This document shows positions 24,366-35,939 of a stretch of DNA of 64,000 bases, piece after piece. A program made the translations under genes and the position numbers. Numbering within the stretch: the first letter of the stretch is position 1; each line of letters starts with the position of its first letter. Source of the DNA: Margaritifera margaritifera. Taxonomy: Eukaryota; Mollusca; Bivalvia; Unionida; Margaritiferidae. The notes below the pieces were generated by a model. It was not told the DNA's origin. It was given only the letters and a program-made list of their open reading frames with translations, and made no database searches. Location of the stretch: contig JAQPZY010001471.1 of assembly GCA_029931535.1 (NCBI GenBank), positions 930,001 to 994,000 of the forward strand, written 5' to 3'.

Positions 24366-24437
24366 ATTCCTGTACAAATATACGTAAAACAATTGCTGGC
24401 TATTCCTGTACAAATATACGTAAAACAATTGCTGGCT
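24366..24437. repeat. 36-nt tandem duplication
   Basis: Two adjacent, essentially identical 36-nt copies starting 'attcctgtacaaatatacgt' at 24366 and 24402. Confidence 0.95.
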
Positions 24438-24987
24438 ATCAGCTGCCGTTGAAACCACAAGCAGGTGACAGTATATAATGAAATTATCAAAAAACAATTA
24501 TATTTTATGGTCACTGTGACTGAATGAAAATTACTCAAAACGAACATTTTGTGGTATCTTTGAAGAAGTGTAAACATCAAATTCTAGTATAGTCTTATTC
24601 AGGTAACATGTTGTGCTTGAGGCAACCTCTAATGACAGTTTGTACTTGATATATATTATGTAAGTATTATTAATTGATACCTGTTTGTAATTTTCATTGT
24701 TTTGTTTGTAATTAATGTATTTGCCCATGCAGTGTATGAACTATGCCTTTTGACTTGGGAAGGTTTTTAGTGCACAGTACAAAAATAATTCAGTAGTGTT
24801 TTTAGCTGTGTAACTAGGATAACAATTGGTCAGCGTGAGTAATAAAAAGTGTACCTATTGCAAATATGTGTTGTTATGTACACACATAAGAGTGTTCAAG
24901 TTATTGAACTTGCATACCTATCCATGTTGACTTTATTGTAAGTGTTATAGACTATACAATTTTTCTTTCTTGGGTGGCATTTCAGAG

Positions 24988-27360
24988 TATTTGTTTACAT
25001 TGCTTGAGATTAGAGTCTACTCTCAATAATCAGATTGTTTACATTGCTTAAGATTAGAGTTTACTCTGAATAATCAGATTGTTTACATTGCTTGAGATTA
25101 CCGTCTACTCTCAATAATCTAATGTTTACATTGCTTGAGATTACAGTCTACTCTGAATAATCAGATTGTTTACATTGCTTGAGTTTACAGTCTACTCTCA
25201 ATAATCTAATGTTTACATTGCTTGAGATTACAGTCTACTCTCAATAATCAGATTGTTTACATTGCTTGAGATAACAGTCTACTCTCAGTAATCAGATTGT
25301 TTACATTGCTTGAGATAACAGTCTACTCTCAGTAATCAGATTGTTTACATTGCTTGAGATAACAGTCTACTCTCAGTAATCAGATTGTTTACATCGCTTG
25401 AGATAAGTCTACTCTTGATAATCTAATGTTTACATTGCTTGAGATTACAGTCTACTCTGAATAATCAGATTGTTTACATTGCTTGAGTTTACAGTCTACT
25501 CTCAATAATCTAATGTTTACATTGCTTGAGATTACAGTCTACTCTCAATAATCTAATGTTTACATTGCTTGAGATTACAGTCTACTCTCAATAATCTGAT
25601 GTTTACATTGCTTGAGATTACAGTCTACTCTCAATAATCTAATGTTTACATTGCTTGAGATTACAGTCTACTCTCAATAATCTAATGTTTACATCGCTTG
25701 AGATAACAGTCTACTCTCAATAATCTGATGTTTACATTGCTTGAGATAACAGTCTACTCTCAATAATCTGATGTTTACATTGCTTGAGATTACAGTCTAC
25801 TCTCAAAAATCTAATGTTTACATTGCTTGAGATTACAGTCTACTCTCAATAATCTGATGTTTGCATTGCTTGAGATTACAGACTGCTCTCAGTAATCAGA
25901 TTGTTTGCATTGCTTGAGATTACAGTCTACTCTCAATAATGTAATATTTACATTGCTTGAGATAACAGTCTACTCTCAATAATCTAATGTTTACATTGCT
26001 TCAGATTACATTCTACTCTCAATAATCTAATGTTTACATTGCTTGAGATTACAGTCTACTCTCAATAATCTAATGTTTACATCGCTTGAGATTACAGTCT
26101 ACTCTCAATAATCTAATGTTTACATCGCTTGAGATTACAGTCTACTCTCAATAATCTAATGTTTACATCGCTTGAGATAAGTCTACTCTCAGTAATCAGA
26201 TTGTTTACATCGCTTGAGATTACAGTCTACTCTCGATAATCTAATGTTTACATTGCTTGAGATTACAGTCTACTCTCAATAATCTAATGTTTACATCGCT
26301 TGAGATAACAGTCTACTCTCGATAATCTAATGTTTACATTGTTTGAGATTACAGTCTACTCTCAATAATCTAATGTTTACATCGCTTGAGATTACAGTCT
26401 CCTCAGAATAATCAGATTGTTTACATTGCTTGAGATTACAGTCTACTCTCAATAATCTAATGTTTACATCGCTTGAGATAACAGTCTACTCTCAATAATC
26501 TAATGTTTACATTGCTTGAGATAACAGTCTACTCTCGATAATCTAATGTTTACATTGTTTGATATTACAGTCGACTCTCAATAATCTAATGTTTACATTG
26601 CTTGAGATAACAGTCTACTCTCAATAATCTAATGTTTACATTGCTTGAGATTACAGTCTACTCTCAAAAATCTAATGTTTTCATTGTTTGAGATTACAGT
26701 CTACTCTTGATAGTCTAATGTTTACATTGCTTGAGATTACAGCCTACTCTCAATAATCTGATGTTTACATTGTTTGAGATTACAGTCTACTCTCAATAAT
26801 CTAATGTTTACATTACTTGAGATTACAGTCTACTCTCGATAATCTAATGTTTACATTGTTTGAGATTACAGTCTACTCCCAATAATCTAATGTTTACATT
26901 GTTTGAGATTACATTCTACTCTCAATAATCTAATGTTTACATTGTGTGATATTACAGTCTACTGAATAATCTAATGTTTACATTGCTTGAGATTACAGTC
27001 TACTATCGATAATCTAATGTTTACATCACTTGAGATTACAGTCTACTCTCAATAATCTAATGTTTACATTGCTTCAGATTACAGTCTGCTATCGATAATC
27101 TAATGTTTACATTGCTTCAGATTACAGTCTGCTATCGATAATCTAATGTTTATATCACTTGAGATTACAGTCTACTCTCAATAATCTAATTTTTACATTG
27201 CTTGAGATTACAGTCTACTCTCATTAATCTAATTTTTACATTGCTTGAGATTATAGTCTACTCAATAATCTAATGTTTACATTGTTTGAGATTATGGTCT
27301 ACTCTCAATAATCAGATTGTTTACATTGCTTGAGATTACAGTCTACTCAATAATCTGATG
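24988..27360. repeat. 43-44-nt satellite array, about 54 units
   Basis: The unit runs 'aatctaatgtttacattgct' + 'tgagattacagtctactctc' + 'aat' (43 nt). A 44-nt variant has 'aatcagattgtttac'. Each unit contains TTGAGA and TCTCAA separated by 11 nt, and alternatively AGATTA and TAATCT separated by 14 nt. Every unit can therefore fold into one of two small hairpins. Variants are clustered: 'attgctt' versus 'atcgctt', and 'ctcaat' versus 'ctcgat' runs, indicating local amplification. There is no unique spacer between units. It lies in an intron of the zinc-finger gene. A second array lies at 49848-50306. Confidence 0.95.
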
Positions 27361-29038
27361 AAGACCATCACATTTAAATACATTAGATTAACTTGGATAA
27401 ACAGATAAATATAACCTAAGGACTTTGAACTTTACTATCGTGTTTATATTCTTGTGTTTATATGCCTGCAAGCTCATTAGAGAGACCATTATTTATGCTA
27501 AATTAATGATAGTGTAAGACTGATACATTTATTTGAATACAAAATGCTCAAATATAGGCATTATCTGTTCATTTATCCCAAATTTTTAGCTACTGCCTCA
27601 TCATTCAGACAGTGTAATGCCAGGTGAGTTGTTTTCACTTTGACTTTTGATCACAGAAATCTATACTGGACTTGTACCCAGTCAGAGGTTAAGGGGCTTT
27701 GCCATTGGTTTTAAATAATGGTTGGTTGGTTGGTTGGTTAGTTTCTGTCGCCACTTTTAACACATTATTGGCTCTATCATGATGAGGAAATGGAAGCTTA
27801 GTGAGTTTCCCTAATGACACCTAGGCAACTGACCCATGAATGGCCTGCATTGGTATCGACTCTGTGACTCATGGATTATGAGTCAGACACTCTACCAATT
27901 GAGCTACCGCAGCTCCTAGTTTGAAATAAGAACACAACTGATTCACAGTATTGTACTATATGGTGAAACAAAAGTCAGATTAAGTCAAATTGACTTTATA
28001 TTGCCATCACTGAATTCATGTGAACAGCTCATTTTACAATGAACACTGCTAGGTTCCACATCATTGTTTCTAATTGTTTTGAAACAGATATATGGACTGT
28101 TTGGTCCTTACCACCTTTATGTTCACTCAACTTCACATGCAGATTTGTGTGTAGTTAGGTTACAAATGCTGTGTAATATTATGACTTTAGCTGAACTACT
28201 TTCACCAGGTGTAAGTTACACTCAACTCCACAGGCAGATTTGAGTGTAGTTTAGTGACATGTTGTTGGCTGTACTACTTTCACTAGGTGTAAGTTACACT
28301 CAACTCCACAGGCATGAGTGAAGTTTGCCAGGCTAATTTATGGAATACCATGTATTTTCAACCAGATCCGTAAAGGACTCCCAGCAGGTGGTAACTCCAT
28401 GGGTCATAAATTAAAGTCTAAAACCGTACATGACAGTGTAGCTCAGGCCTGACTGTGCCTGTAACGTTTGGATATTACACAGTGTAGTGGGTGTAAATCA
28501 GTGGCATCTACATAGGTAGGAGTGATAAATGCTCATTACACCATTCTGTTATCTGGTTAAGAGGCTCATTAAGTCTCATTGTCAGATGTCTACAGCTGCT
28601 AGATTGCACATATTAGAAGTCATCAGATTCTTTTGTTGCCTGCATCTTGGAATTTCCTCATATTGCACTCTGTTGAAAATGTTTATGGTAACTTCAAGAT
28701 TTTTACTTGTTCTTCTGATGTCTACCAGGATGCCTTTCTGCAGCTATCATACATCCAATTACAATTACAACAGTCTTATATTGGATGCTGTCAGAATGCA
28801 TGCAGCACAGCTTGATTCTTGTGCATCTTTTTTGTTGTGGTATCATCAAATGACTGCCAATGTTGGATATGTCAAAAAGAACCTCCTTGAGGAAAAATAC
28901 CTTAAAGCCGTTGAATGCTTTATATATTTCTTCATGCTCCATAACTTGATGATGATAATGTTTGCATTATAGCTGTTCCTTCTAATTTAATCTGAGTCAC
29001 TTATGTTATATTGTCAGTCTGTGATGCCGTAAGTTTAC
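26905..29038 (+). repeat. Segmental duplication, copy A
   Basis: The end of the satellite array plus 1.7 kb of downstream sequence is repeated in direct orientation at 49848-51988 with high identity (few substitutions per 100 nt by eye, small indels). It includes a SINE and an open frame of 147 codons (28529-28972) that is broken in copy B and has no recognisable domain, so it is not annotated as a gene. The copies diverge abruptly after 'gtgatgccgtaagtttacct' at about 29038. Confidence 0.92.
27720..27916 (-). mobile_element. tRNA-derived SINE with (AACC)n tail
   Basis: Read on the minus strand it starts 'ggagctgcggtagctcaatt', with an A-box-like 'tagctcaattggtagagtg', an anticodon-like 'ctcataa', and a B-box-like 'agagtcgatacc'. 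It then passes through a tail containing 'cttccatttcctcatcatga' and ends in (aacc)n, seen on + as 'ggttggttggttggtt' near 27720. The anticodon stem does not pair well, so this is a SINE head, not a working tRNA-Met gene. Confidence 0.75.
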
Positions 29039-29039
29039 C

Positions 29040-30180
29040 TACATTGTACCTTTTATGAGTTATGACTTGTCTGCTCCATTTTGAACAGAGTTATGTCCCA
29101 TGTCAAGCAAATTAATTGAAAACTTAGAATGTTGCTTGCAGTCAGCATAGCTCAGAATCATTCAACATATTCTGATGGAATTGGTAAGAACATTAGACCT
29201 AGATGTGCCTTTTATGTGTTTTGTTTCATTTTTTTTCTATTTTGAGTTATGTTCCTTGTCAATTAACTTCATATCTTTAGATGAAGTGTTGCTGTTAACT
29301 TCTTGCTTCAAGAAACATTGAACATATTTTGATGCAATAATGATGTGAATATTGGTTAATAGACCTTGAAGTGCCTTTTATGTTTTGTTTGTTTACCTGA
29401 GTTATATCCCCAGATTTCCCATCCCCCTAACTTTGGTTTCTGGAGCAAAACTTTCTGACTTTTATGAGTTATGACTTGTCTGCTCCATTTTGGACAGAGT
29501 TATGTCCCATGTCAAGCAAATTAATTGAAAACTTAGAATGTTGCTTGCAGTCAGCATAGCTCAGAATCATTCAATATATTCTGATGGTATTTGGTAAGAA
29601 CAGTAGACCTAGATTTATGGGTTTTATTTCATTTATTCCATTTTGATGCAGTAATGATGTGAGTATTGGTTAATAGACCTTGAAGTGCCTTTTATGTGTT
29701 TTGTCTCATTTGCGTGAGTTATATCCCCAGATTTCCCATCCCCCTAACTTTGGTTTATGGAGCAAAACTTTACTAAGATTTCATGGATTTCAAGCAAATA
29801 TACCATGCACATTTATATTGATAAGACCTTGAATTAATTTGATTTCTAACATACCTTGTTATAATTTACCAGAAATATGCCCCTGATTCACTGTCCTTCT
29901 GATTTTTGTTTCCACAGCATTACTTATCAAGGATTGTTGGATTTACACAAATTCTGGCATGCAGTTTTATATAGATGAGACCTTGAACTTGTTACATTTC
30001 CAGTGTTAAACATTATCATTTACCAAATAATGTTTGATTTCAAGCAGAGTCTGCATGCAGCTTTATATTGATTAGACTTTGAATTAGATTAATTTCCAGT
30101 ATTTAACGTTATCATTTAGAGGTGCTATTTCCCCTTAATGCCCATCTTCTCCAAACTTTTGGTTCCCAACACCAGTTCAT
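29040..30180 (+). repeat. Decayed ~150-170-nt tandem modules
   Basis: Recurring strings include 'gcatagctcagaatcattca' (near 29147 and 29563), 'gttatatccccagatttccc' (near 29400 and 29725), and 'tttatattgat.agac.ttga' (near 29807, 29967, 30060). Two related unit types are interleaved. The first also forms the array at 63190-64000, the second the blocks at 35940-37190 and 39600-40260. Confidence 0.75.
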
Positions 30181-30450
30181 CAGTTTAAGACCTTGTCAAG
30201 GAAATTGTAGTGAGTTGAGTCCTTTGCAGTGCACTCATTGCTTATAGCTCTTGTTGCAACATCTGAATTAATCTGACAGTTGGAGACATGTTTTGTATAA
30301 GATATTAGTTGGATAAATAGGAATAGGTTAAGCAAGACTGGACTGTAGTTTTATTACATAAAAAATGCAGGATACTACAAAATATGTGGAAACTACTTTT
30401 AAGGATGAGAATATAGAGCTATAAACAAAATGATTTTGTGTCATCTTCAG

Positions 30451-30735
30451 AGGCCAGTGGAGGTTTACAGAAGAAAGCCACAAAGCCAGCTGAAAATAAA
30501 GTGATGCAAAAGATGTTTGCATGCACTGTATGTGATTTCAAAAGCATCCAAAAGTCCAGTGTTTTTATGCATGTGAGGAATGAGCATGGTATACCAACAT
30601 ATGTTGCAACAGGAAGAATCACCACCACAGTAATGGAGACTAACAGTCAATATCTGGATGCAGGGAAGCTGTATTCCCCAGAATTGCTGAGAGAGGAGAG
30701 CAAGCCTATTGTAATGGTCAAGCCAGATGACTCAG
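30451..30735 (+). CDS. Zinc-finger gene, one-finger exon, copy 1
   Basis: A 285-nt exon between acceptor tcatcttcag|agg and donor ctcag|gtaat, phase 1 at both ends (95 codons). It encodes a Lys-rich leader, one C2H2 finger C25-x2-C28-x12-H41-x4-H46 ('FACTVCDFKSIQKSSVF' then 'MHVRNEH'), and a polar tail ending 'KPIVMVKPDDS'. Finger spacing equals the second finger of the exons at 21542, 57079 and 58380. It is duplicated with flanks at 40544 with about five differences in 285 nt. Being a multiple of three and phase-symmetric, it can be included or skipped without a frameshift. Confidence 0.75.
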
Positions 30736-30969
30736 GTAATGCAATGCAATAACAGTAATAAGTGATATATTAGTTACCTATTATGGTGGTAATGATCATT
30801 GCAGAATTGTGAAGTTAACTTTATGATCACTCATCGGAAGTTAGACATGTAGACTAGTTAAAGTGAGTGTTGTGTTTATATAATTTGTCAATATGTTTTG
30901 TGGTTTGTATTCTGATACTAATCCAAATGGATTTTGCTCAAGAAATTTGACCAGCAGCAGATCCACTTT

Positions 30970-31945
30970 AGTAGCAAAACTAAATGTTCATGTTTCATAC
31001 AGTTTATTGTAATGAGGGCATGTTAGATTATGCTTTTTATGCTCACTTAGGTTAGGCTTATACCTCTTAAAGGATTGGCAGGTGTATTTTACTGTTGGAA
31101 ATATGTTTTATCGGCGCTGAAGTATCATGGCTATATAGGCAATACAGACCAAACTATTTTGCCTAAAGGGTGGTGGCTGATGGCGAAGGAAGGAACACCT
31201 GGTCATGTCATACACAGCAGCAATAGGCAGATAGTTAGGGACCCTCATCAAGATGCAGGAGGCCCTATATACAAGGTCAATAACTCTGTTCAAATTGGAT
31301 CTGAAAAAATAAAAACTATAAAAGGCACATTTGCCTCTAATAGTCAATGTACCTATCAAATGGCATCCAATTATGTGTAAGAGTTGCAGAGCTATGGTGG
31401 TTACAAAAAGTGTGAACAGTCAGACAGATGGTCAGACAGACAAGGTTATTAATATAGCTGCCTTAAGGAGGAGTATATTAAGTTATGATGGTGTCCATCC
31501 ATCTGTCTGTTAACAATTTTGTTTCCATGCAATAACTCGAGTTGCCCACCATCTATAGTTACCAAACCTTGTGGATAGCTTGGATTTGGGGTATGGAAGA
31601 ACCCTATAGTTTACTGTGCCAAGGTCACTGTGAATGAAAGAAGAAAAATAGTTTTTTTCACAATAACACTGTTATCTACCATCTTCAGTTACTCAACTTT
31701 GTGGATGGCTTGCACTTGGGGTTAGGGAGAATCTGATATATTGGAGGCTCAAAGGTCATGATCACTGTGAGTGAATGAAGACAAATGGTTTCTGCATAAT
31801 AACTGAAGTTCTCCACCATATAAAGTTGCCAACAAACTTTGCTGATAGGTTGCACTTGGGCTAAGGAAGAACCCTGTCAATTTGGAGTCAAAAGATCAAA
31901 GATGAAAGTCACAGTGACTGAAACAATAAAAAGGGTTTAAACACG
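30970..31945 (+). repeat. Copied modules downstream of the one-finger exon
   Basis: 31070-31265 carries a module with 'catcatggctatgtaggcaa'-like, 'gaccaaactatt' and 'ccctcatcaagatgcaggag' strings, also found at 38860-39060, 40968-41195, 43493-43640 and 45345-45440. 31440-31945 carries units with 'gtgtccatccatctgtctgt', 'caataactcgagttgccca' and 'gtggatagcttg' repeated at ~125-130-nt steps. Related blocks lie at 39240-39600, 41330-41475 and 45620-46070. No coding meaning is supported. Confidence 0.75.
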
Positions 31946-32245
31946 TGTCGGCAACTCATTATCTGATTCAGTAATCACAGTTCATGTTACTAGCCCCTTG
32001 GGGTGAACCCTTAAAGAAACAATACTAGCAAACGGTCTTCATGTCAACACACCAACATATGATGGCTTTATCTTTCATCTTTGACTTGACCTTCTGAATA
32101 TCTATGATCTAGAAGTACAGTTTCCCATTAGTCAGTGGAAGAAATGGGCACTTGTTGTAGAACATGTGACAGTTGTTTCTGGTGGCTAAGTTAGTTAAAG
32201 GAATATGGTAAGTATAAAGAATCAAACCAGTCGCAATTGTTGTTG
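31945..32245 (+). repeat. Duplicated block, pair with 46095-46395
   Basis: The two copies share 'aacaatactagc', 'gaacatgtgacagttgtttc' and 'aaaggaatatggtaagtata' in order and strand. Both follow the 'gtccatcc' modules, so the whole 31.5-32.2 kb block was copied (or is a multi-copy repeat). Confidence 0.8.
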
Positions 32246-32249
32246 CATA

Positions 32250-33000
32250 CTTCACTAATAGGCCTAGATGATGTAAAGGGGACAAAAGATAATTCCTGCC
32301 CTTCACCAAATTGAATTTACACTGTGTTTTTGGAGGTGGCATCCAGATACACAGCAGTTACTGATGATGAAGTCAATCAGAAGAGAGTGATGATGCAGTA
32401 GATGATTTTTGTGAACATCTCCATGGATTGATGTTCAGACTGAATGGGAATGCACTAAATTGATATATTTTTCCTTGGTACACAAACCGCAGGAACTTGT
32501 ATGAAGCCAGGTGAATAGGGATGTGAAAATATACATCAGTTAGGTCTAAACTGACTGCAATTTTGTCCCTTTGTATGGAAAGCCTGATTCACCATGACGT
32601 TCCCATTTGAACTTTGGTGAGGCAATATATTTGTTGAGATGGCTGAGGACTATTACTTGCCTGAGTTTTCCAGTGGCTAAGGGCACTAAGAAGAACCTTA
32701 AAATAAAACCCTTCTGAGTGCGTTTTGCAAACTATCTCCACCACCCGCTTGTTGAGTAATGACCAGATCTCCTTCTGCAAGATTTCAGTTTTCTCCCAAT
32801 TTGATGACATGACTGTCATGAAAGGGGAAAACAAAATGGGAGGGGGATGGATAAATTAAATCTGAAGTCCCTCCAAAATAACCTGAATCGACCATTCATT
32901 TTGTGAACATGGTTTGATTCAATACTGGTGAAAATGAATGAGTCTGGTGCCAACCTGTAGGCTGTCTGAAGACAGCTGGGGTGGTGAGTCAACAGCATTT
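32250..33000 (-). pseudogene. DIRS reverse transcriptase fragment, minus strand
   Basis: Reading downward from about 33000: 'MNGRFRLFWRDFRFNLSIPL' (start of the DIRS RT region), then 'EILQKEIWSLLNKRVVEIVC', then a diverged fingers segment. Near 32470-32560 comes 'VSLDLTDVYFHIPIHLASYK' followed by 'FLRFVYQGKIYQ', the first catalytic aspartate region, then 'YQFSAFPFSLNI'. Several frameshifts separate the blocks. It is better conserved at the DxxDxYFHIPI motif than the copy at 1027. It probably continues to ~32110 but that part overlaps a multi-copy block. Inactive. Confidence 0.75.
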
Positions 33001-34610
33001 GTTGGAAGGCTTGGGGAAGAAGAAACCTTAATTCTTATCCCCTTTATTAAATTGTCTCCTGAATTGAGGGGCCTGTTGCTACCTGAAAATCAGTTTACGA
33101 TGAAACTGTTGTTGTTGGGCAGTATTCGGTCTCTTATCTCTTTGCCAATGATCATCTCTCCATTGAGGTTGAGAATGATTTGGCCTGAATGCCTGTGCAG
33201 GTGGGAAGGCAAGTTTGAGAGGCTGTTTTTTACTGGCCTGGCTCTGCACATCTATTCTACCACCAAATTGTCATGGTACTCCAAAGTGTTAGCCCCAGAT
33301 TTGTTTTTTAGCATGTCGAAAAATGGCTACAAATGTCAGATCTAACATGGAATATGTTGCCACAATGTTACACACGAGCTTAGACTTGGCATGGAAAACA
33401 TTTTTATCCACCTTGTAAAACAGTGATCATATTCCCAGCCACAGTGTTTTTTTCTACTGTCAGAAGCTCAGTGGTAAATGTCCCCGCATGTGTTCCATGA
33501 TGAAAATGTCACTTGTAGCTGGTTTTAAGAAAATAAAGCCTAAGAGTTGCATGGATCATGGATCTTGTCTGACCAATGCTCTGATATTTCAGTTATCTTC
33601 ATTTACTGCATCAGCAGATGGAAGAAAGGATGTTCATCCTCGTCTTCCAAGTCTATTGAATCCTTCACCTTATAGGCTTGGTTTGCCATTGGCAGTGATA
33701 GGCATTCAGAAGTCAGCAACACATGATATATTACTTGACAGTCACTTTAAAGCTGAACTTACTCTGCTTTTCAATTGTGGGAGCTGAGTATGCTAACTTA
33801 TCAAGGTTAACACCACACTCGCTGTGGGGGTTATCCTCACCAGACACTACATGAATGTCCACGTAGAACACTCCCAGTGGCATGGACGAGGTAATGCCAT
33901 CATCTCTAAAAGTGTCTCACAGTATCTCTCCAACAGATAAGCCATGAACAAAGGACTCACAGGTTGAATCAGCAGCCACAGCTTGTCTATCCAGTACAAA
34001 CAGTTGGAGAGTGTGCTGGCTGGCTGGTCAGCTCACTTGCTGGCTGGACAGTCGGCTCTGAAACTGTCCATGCAGAACGGGCAGGAAAACAGATAGATTA
34101 GCCAAGTGATGCCCACATGGTGCCACATACCACAAAATTGTTGGCTGGCATGCAACAGTTTGCCGAAGTGATGGACCTTTTACGACTGGTCAACATGTAT
34201 GGTTGTCTGGATGTCCAGATAGTCTACTCATAAAGTGCCTGGATGTAATGTGCGGCAAAATGGATGGACTGACTCAGCGGATCCCTGTATACCTTCACAT
34301 AACATGGACTGACTGGCTGGTATTCACATGGTACACCAGTGTGTCAGACCTTGGTCCCCAGTTAACATGTATGGTCAGCCAGATGGTGGTTGGCAGCAGG
34401 TTCAGTGGCATACAGCATGGAAGGATGGCAATACAGATCATCAAAATCAGACAAAGAACTCATGTGCCCAGACTTCAGACCCAAAGGCTATGCTTGAACA
34501 TGCCAGGGGACTTATGCCCACTGGGCTTATAAAATAAGGGAGGACACTCTCCCTTTAACTTCCTGCCACTGTTGGAGGTTATGTCACTTTCCATCTACTG
34601 TGACTGCACC
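33000..34610. other. Probable 5' part of the minus-strand DIRS relic
   Basis: Position upstream of the minus-strand RT suggests a decayed gag region, but no gag motif was recognised. Plus-strand frames here (33488-33787, 34203-34532 and others) have no recognisable content. A short (ctgg)-rich patch occurs near 34015-34060. Confidence 0.35.
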
Positions 34611-34618
34611 TGTCTCTT

Positions 34619-35046
34619 CAAGCTCCTTCCACAAAACCATGGACCACACTGCAGTTAAGAGTCAATGAACACTTTGTGAAAGTGAGACACGTATTTGGCA
34701 CATAATGTCACCATTGTTTAATTTGAAATGACAAGAACAAATATATCAGAAAAAACAACCCAAAAAGTATTCACATATTATAATAACAACAATAGAAAAA
34801 CACTTTGTGCAAAAGAGACATGTATCGTGTGTCCTCATTAACTTTTGCACATAATGTCGTCATTTTTAATCTAAAATGGCAACAGCTAAAATATTGGAAA
34901 ATAACAACCCAAAAGTGTTAAAATATAACAATAACCACACTTGTTACTTAAATCTGCAACATATACATATAGTGTGCATGAATAAACAACCAACAACAAT
35001 CAGCAATCATACTGTGTGGGAACACAAGTTCAGAATAAAGTCCACA
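34619..35046 (+). repeat. Long inverted repeat, left copy
   Basis: About 425 nt whose reverse complement occurs at 49432-49848. It begins 'aagctccttccacaaaacca' and ends 'gttcagaataaagtccac'. Internally it is a diverged dimer of ~130 nt: 'cactttgtg' ... 'gcacataatgtc' ... 'aacaacccaaaa' occurs twice. The right copy abuts the second satellite array; the left copy abuts a DIRS fragment. Confidence 0.88.
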
Positions 35047-35056
35047 TACTCAGTCA

Positions 35057-35935
35057 TATCTGTGCTGGGGATGATCAAGATAGACTTCTCTGCCAAGTTA
35101 GGGCTTTATGGTTCTATTTGACCACTTCAGGAAGGAGAAGAAAGGGTCAGAAGTGTCTCTTCCTACCTATTTAGGGCTCAGCTGATATCTCAGCATCCAC
35201 CATTTCCAGGTGGATTGTCCTCATTATCAAGAGAGCTTATCAGTCCTCACTGAGAGGGACCATTCTTGATGAGAATTAAAGTCCATGAAGTTAGGGCTAT
35301 TGCTACTTCATGGGTTTATTTTAATCATTTGTCACTGCATGATGTCATGAGCGCTGCATTTTGGCAGTCACACACTAAGTTCTCCTCCTTTTACCTTCGG
35401 TCTTTGGCACACCAGAGTGAATGAATCTTTTCCTTTGGCCCAATAGTTATTGCAGAAATAGTGGTCCAATCTGCTGCCAACTTACAGTAGTGGACACTCC
35501 TACCATAAGGGTGAGTATATCAGTTTTTATATTAGTTTTTTTTGAGGCCATCAGCCTTCCTCAGAATTGGAAAATTCAGCAAGGCAGTAGTGACAGATAT
35601 TGTATTACTGCTATTAAAATATAGTTGTTTTAGGGGATAACACTTATTTTAATTATATAATACTTATCTGACACTATTGCAAGATTCCCTTCTCCCAGCA
35701 CACACTGCTGTCCTAAGTGTAGTGGAGGTTCAAGTAAAAGTATCTCGCATGGGCCTATGATGTGGGTGTCAGACTGGGTCTGTGTTATTTCTGTTCTAGA
35801 TGTTGTGGAACATTCCATCTAATGAGTGGATGGAATAATGAACTTGGATGAGGGTACTTTAGTCCCGGAAGAGGTAAGCAAGGCAATAGTGACAGTTATT
35901 ACATAATTAAAATTAGTTTTACCCCCCCCCCCCCA
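35057..35935 (+). pseudogene. DIRS tyrosine recombinase and 3' terminal region
   Basis: 'DDQDRLLCQVRALWFYL' and, after an in-frame TAG near 35166, 'SADISASTISRWIVLIIKRA' mark the recombinase. After a frameshift near 35275 'VHEVRAIATSW' keeps the HxxR motif and 'MSAAFWQSHTKFSSFYLRS' keeps the Tyr, unlike the copy at 22296. Downstream, 'gcaaggcagtagtgaca' (35580) and 'gcaaggcaatagtgaca' (35879) form a direct repeat about 300 nt apart. This is compatible with the split direct repeats of PAT/DIRS-like elements. 35594-35935 matches the 3' end at 1574-1985. A C-run at 35922 follows. Confidence 0.78.
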
Positions 35936-35939
35936 ACAC

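Noticed and set aside
24988..27360. CRISPR-like array
   Set aside because: Units are contiguous 43-44-nt satellite repeats with no unique spacers, and the setting is an animal intron.
27850..27916. Functional tRNA-Met gene on the minus strand
   Set aside because: A- and B-box-like sequences are present, but the anticodon and acceptor stems do not pair and a SINE tail with (AACC)n follows.
28529..28972. 147-codon open frame in the segmental duplication
   Set aside because: Broken in the second copy, no domain, and composition is not protein-like.
34203..34532. 109-codon + frame
   Set aside because: No domain; it lies opposite the probable 5' part of a minus-strand DIRS relic.
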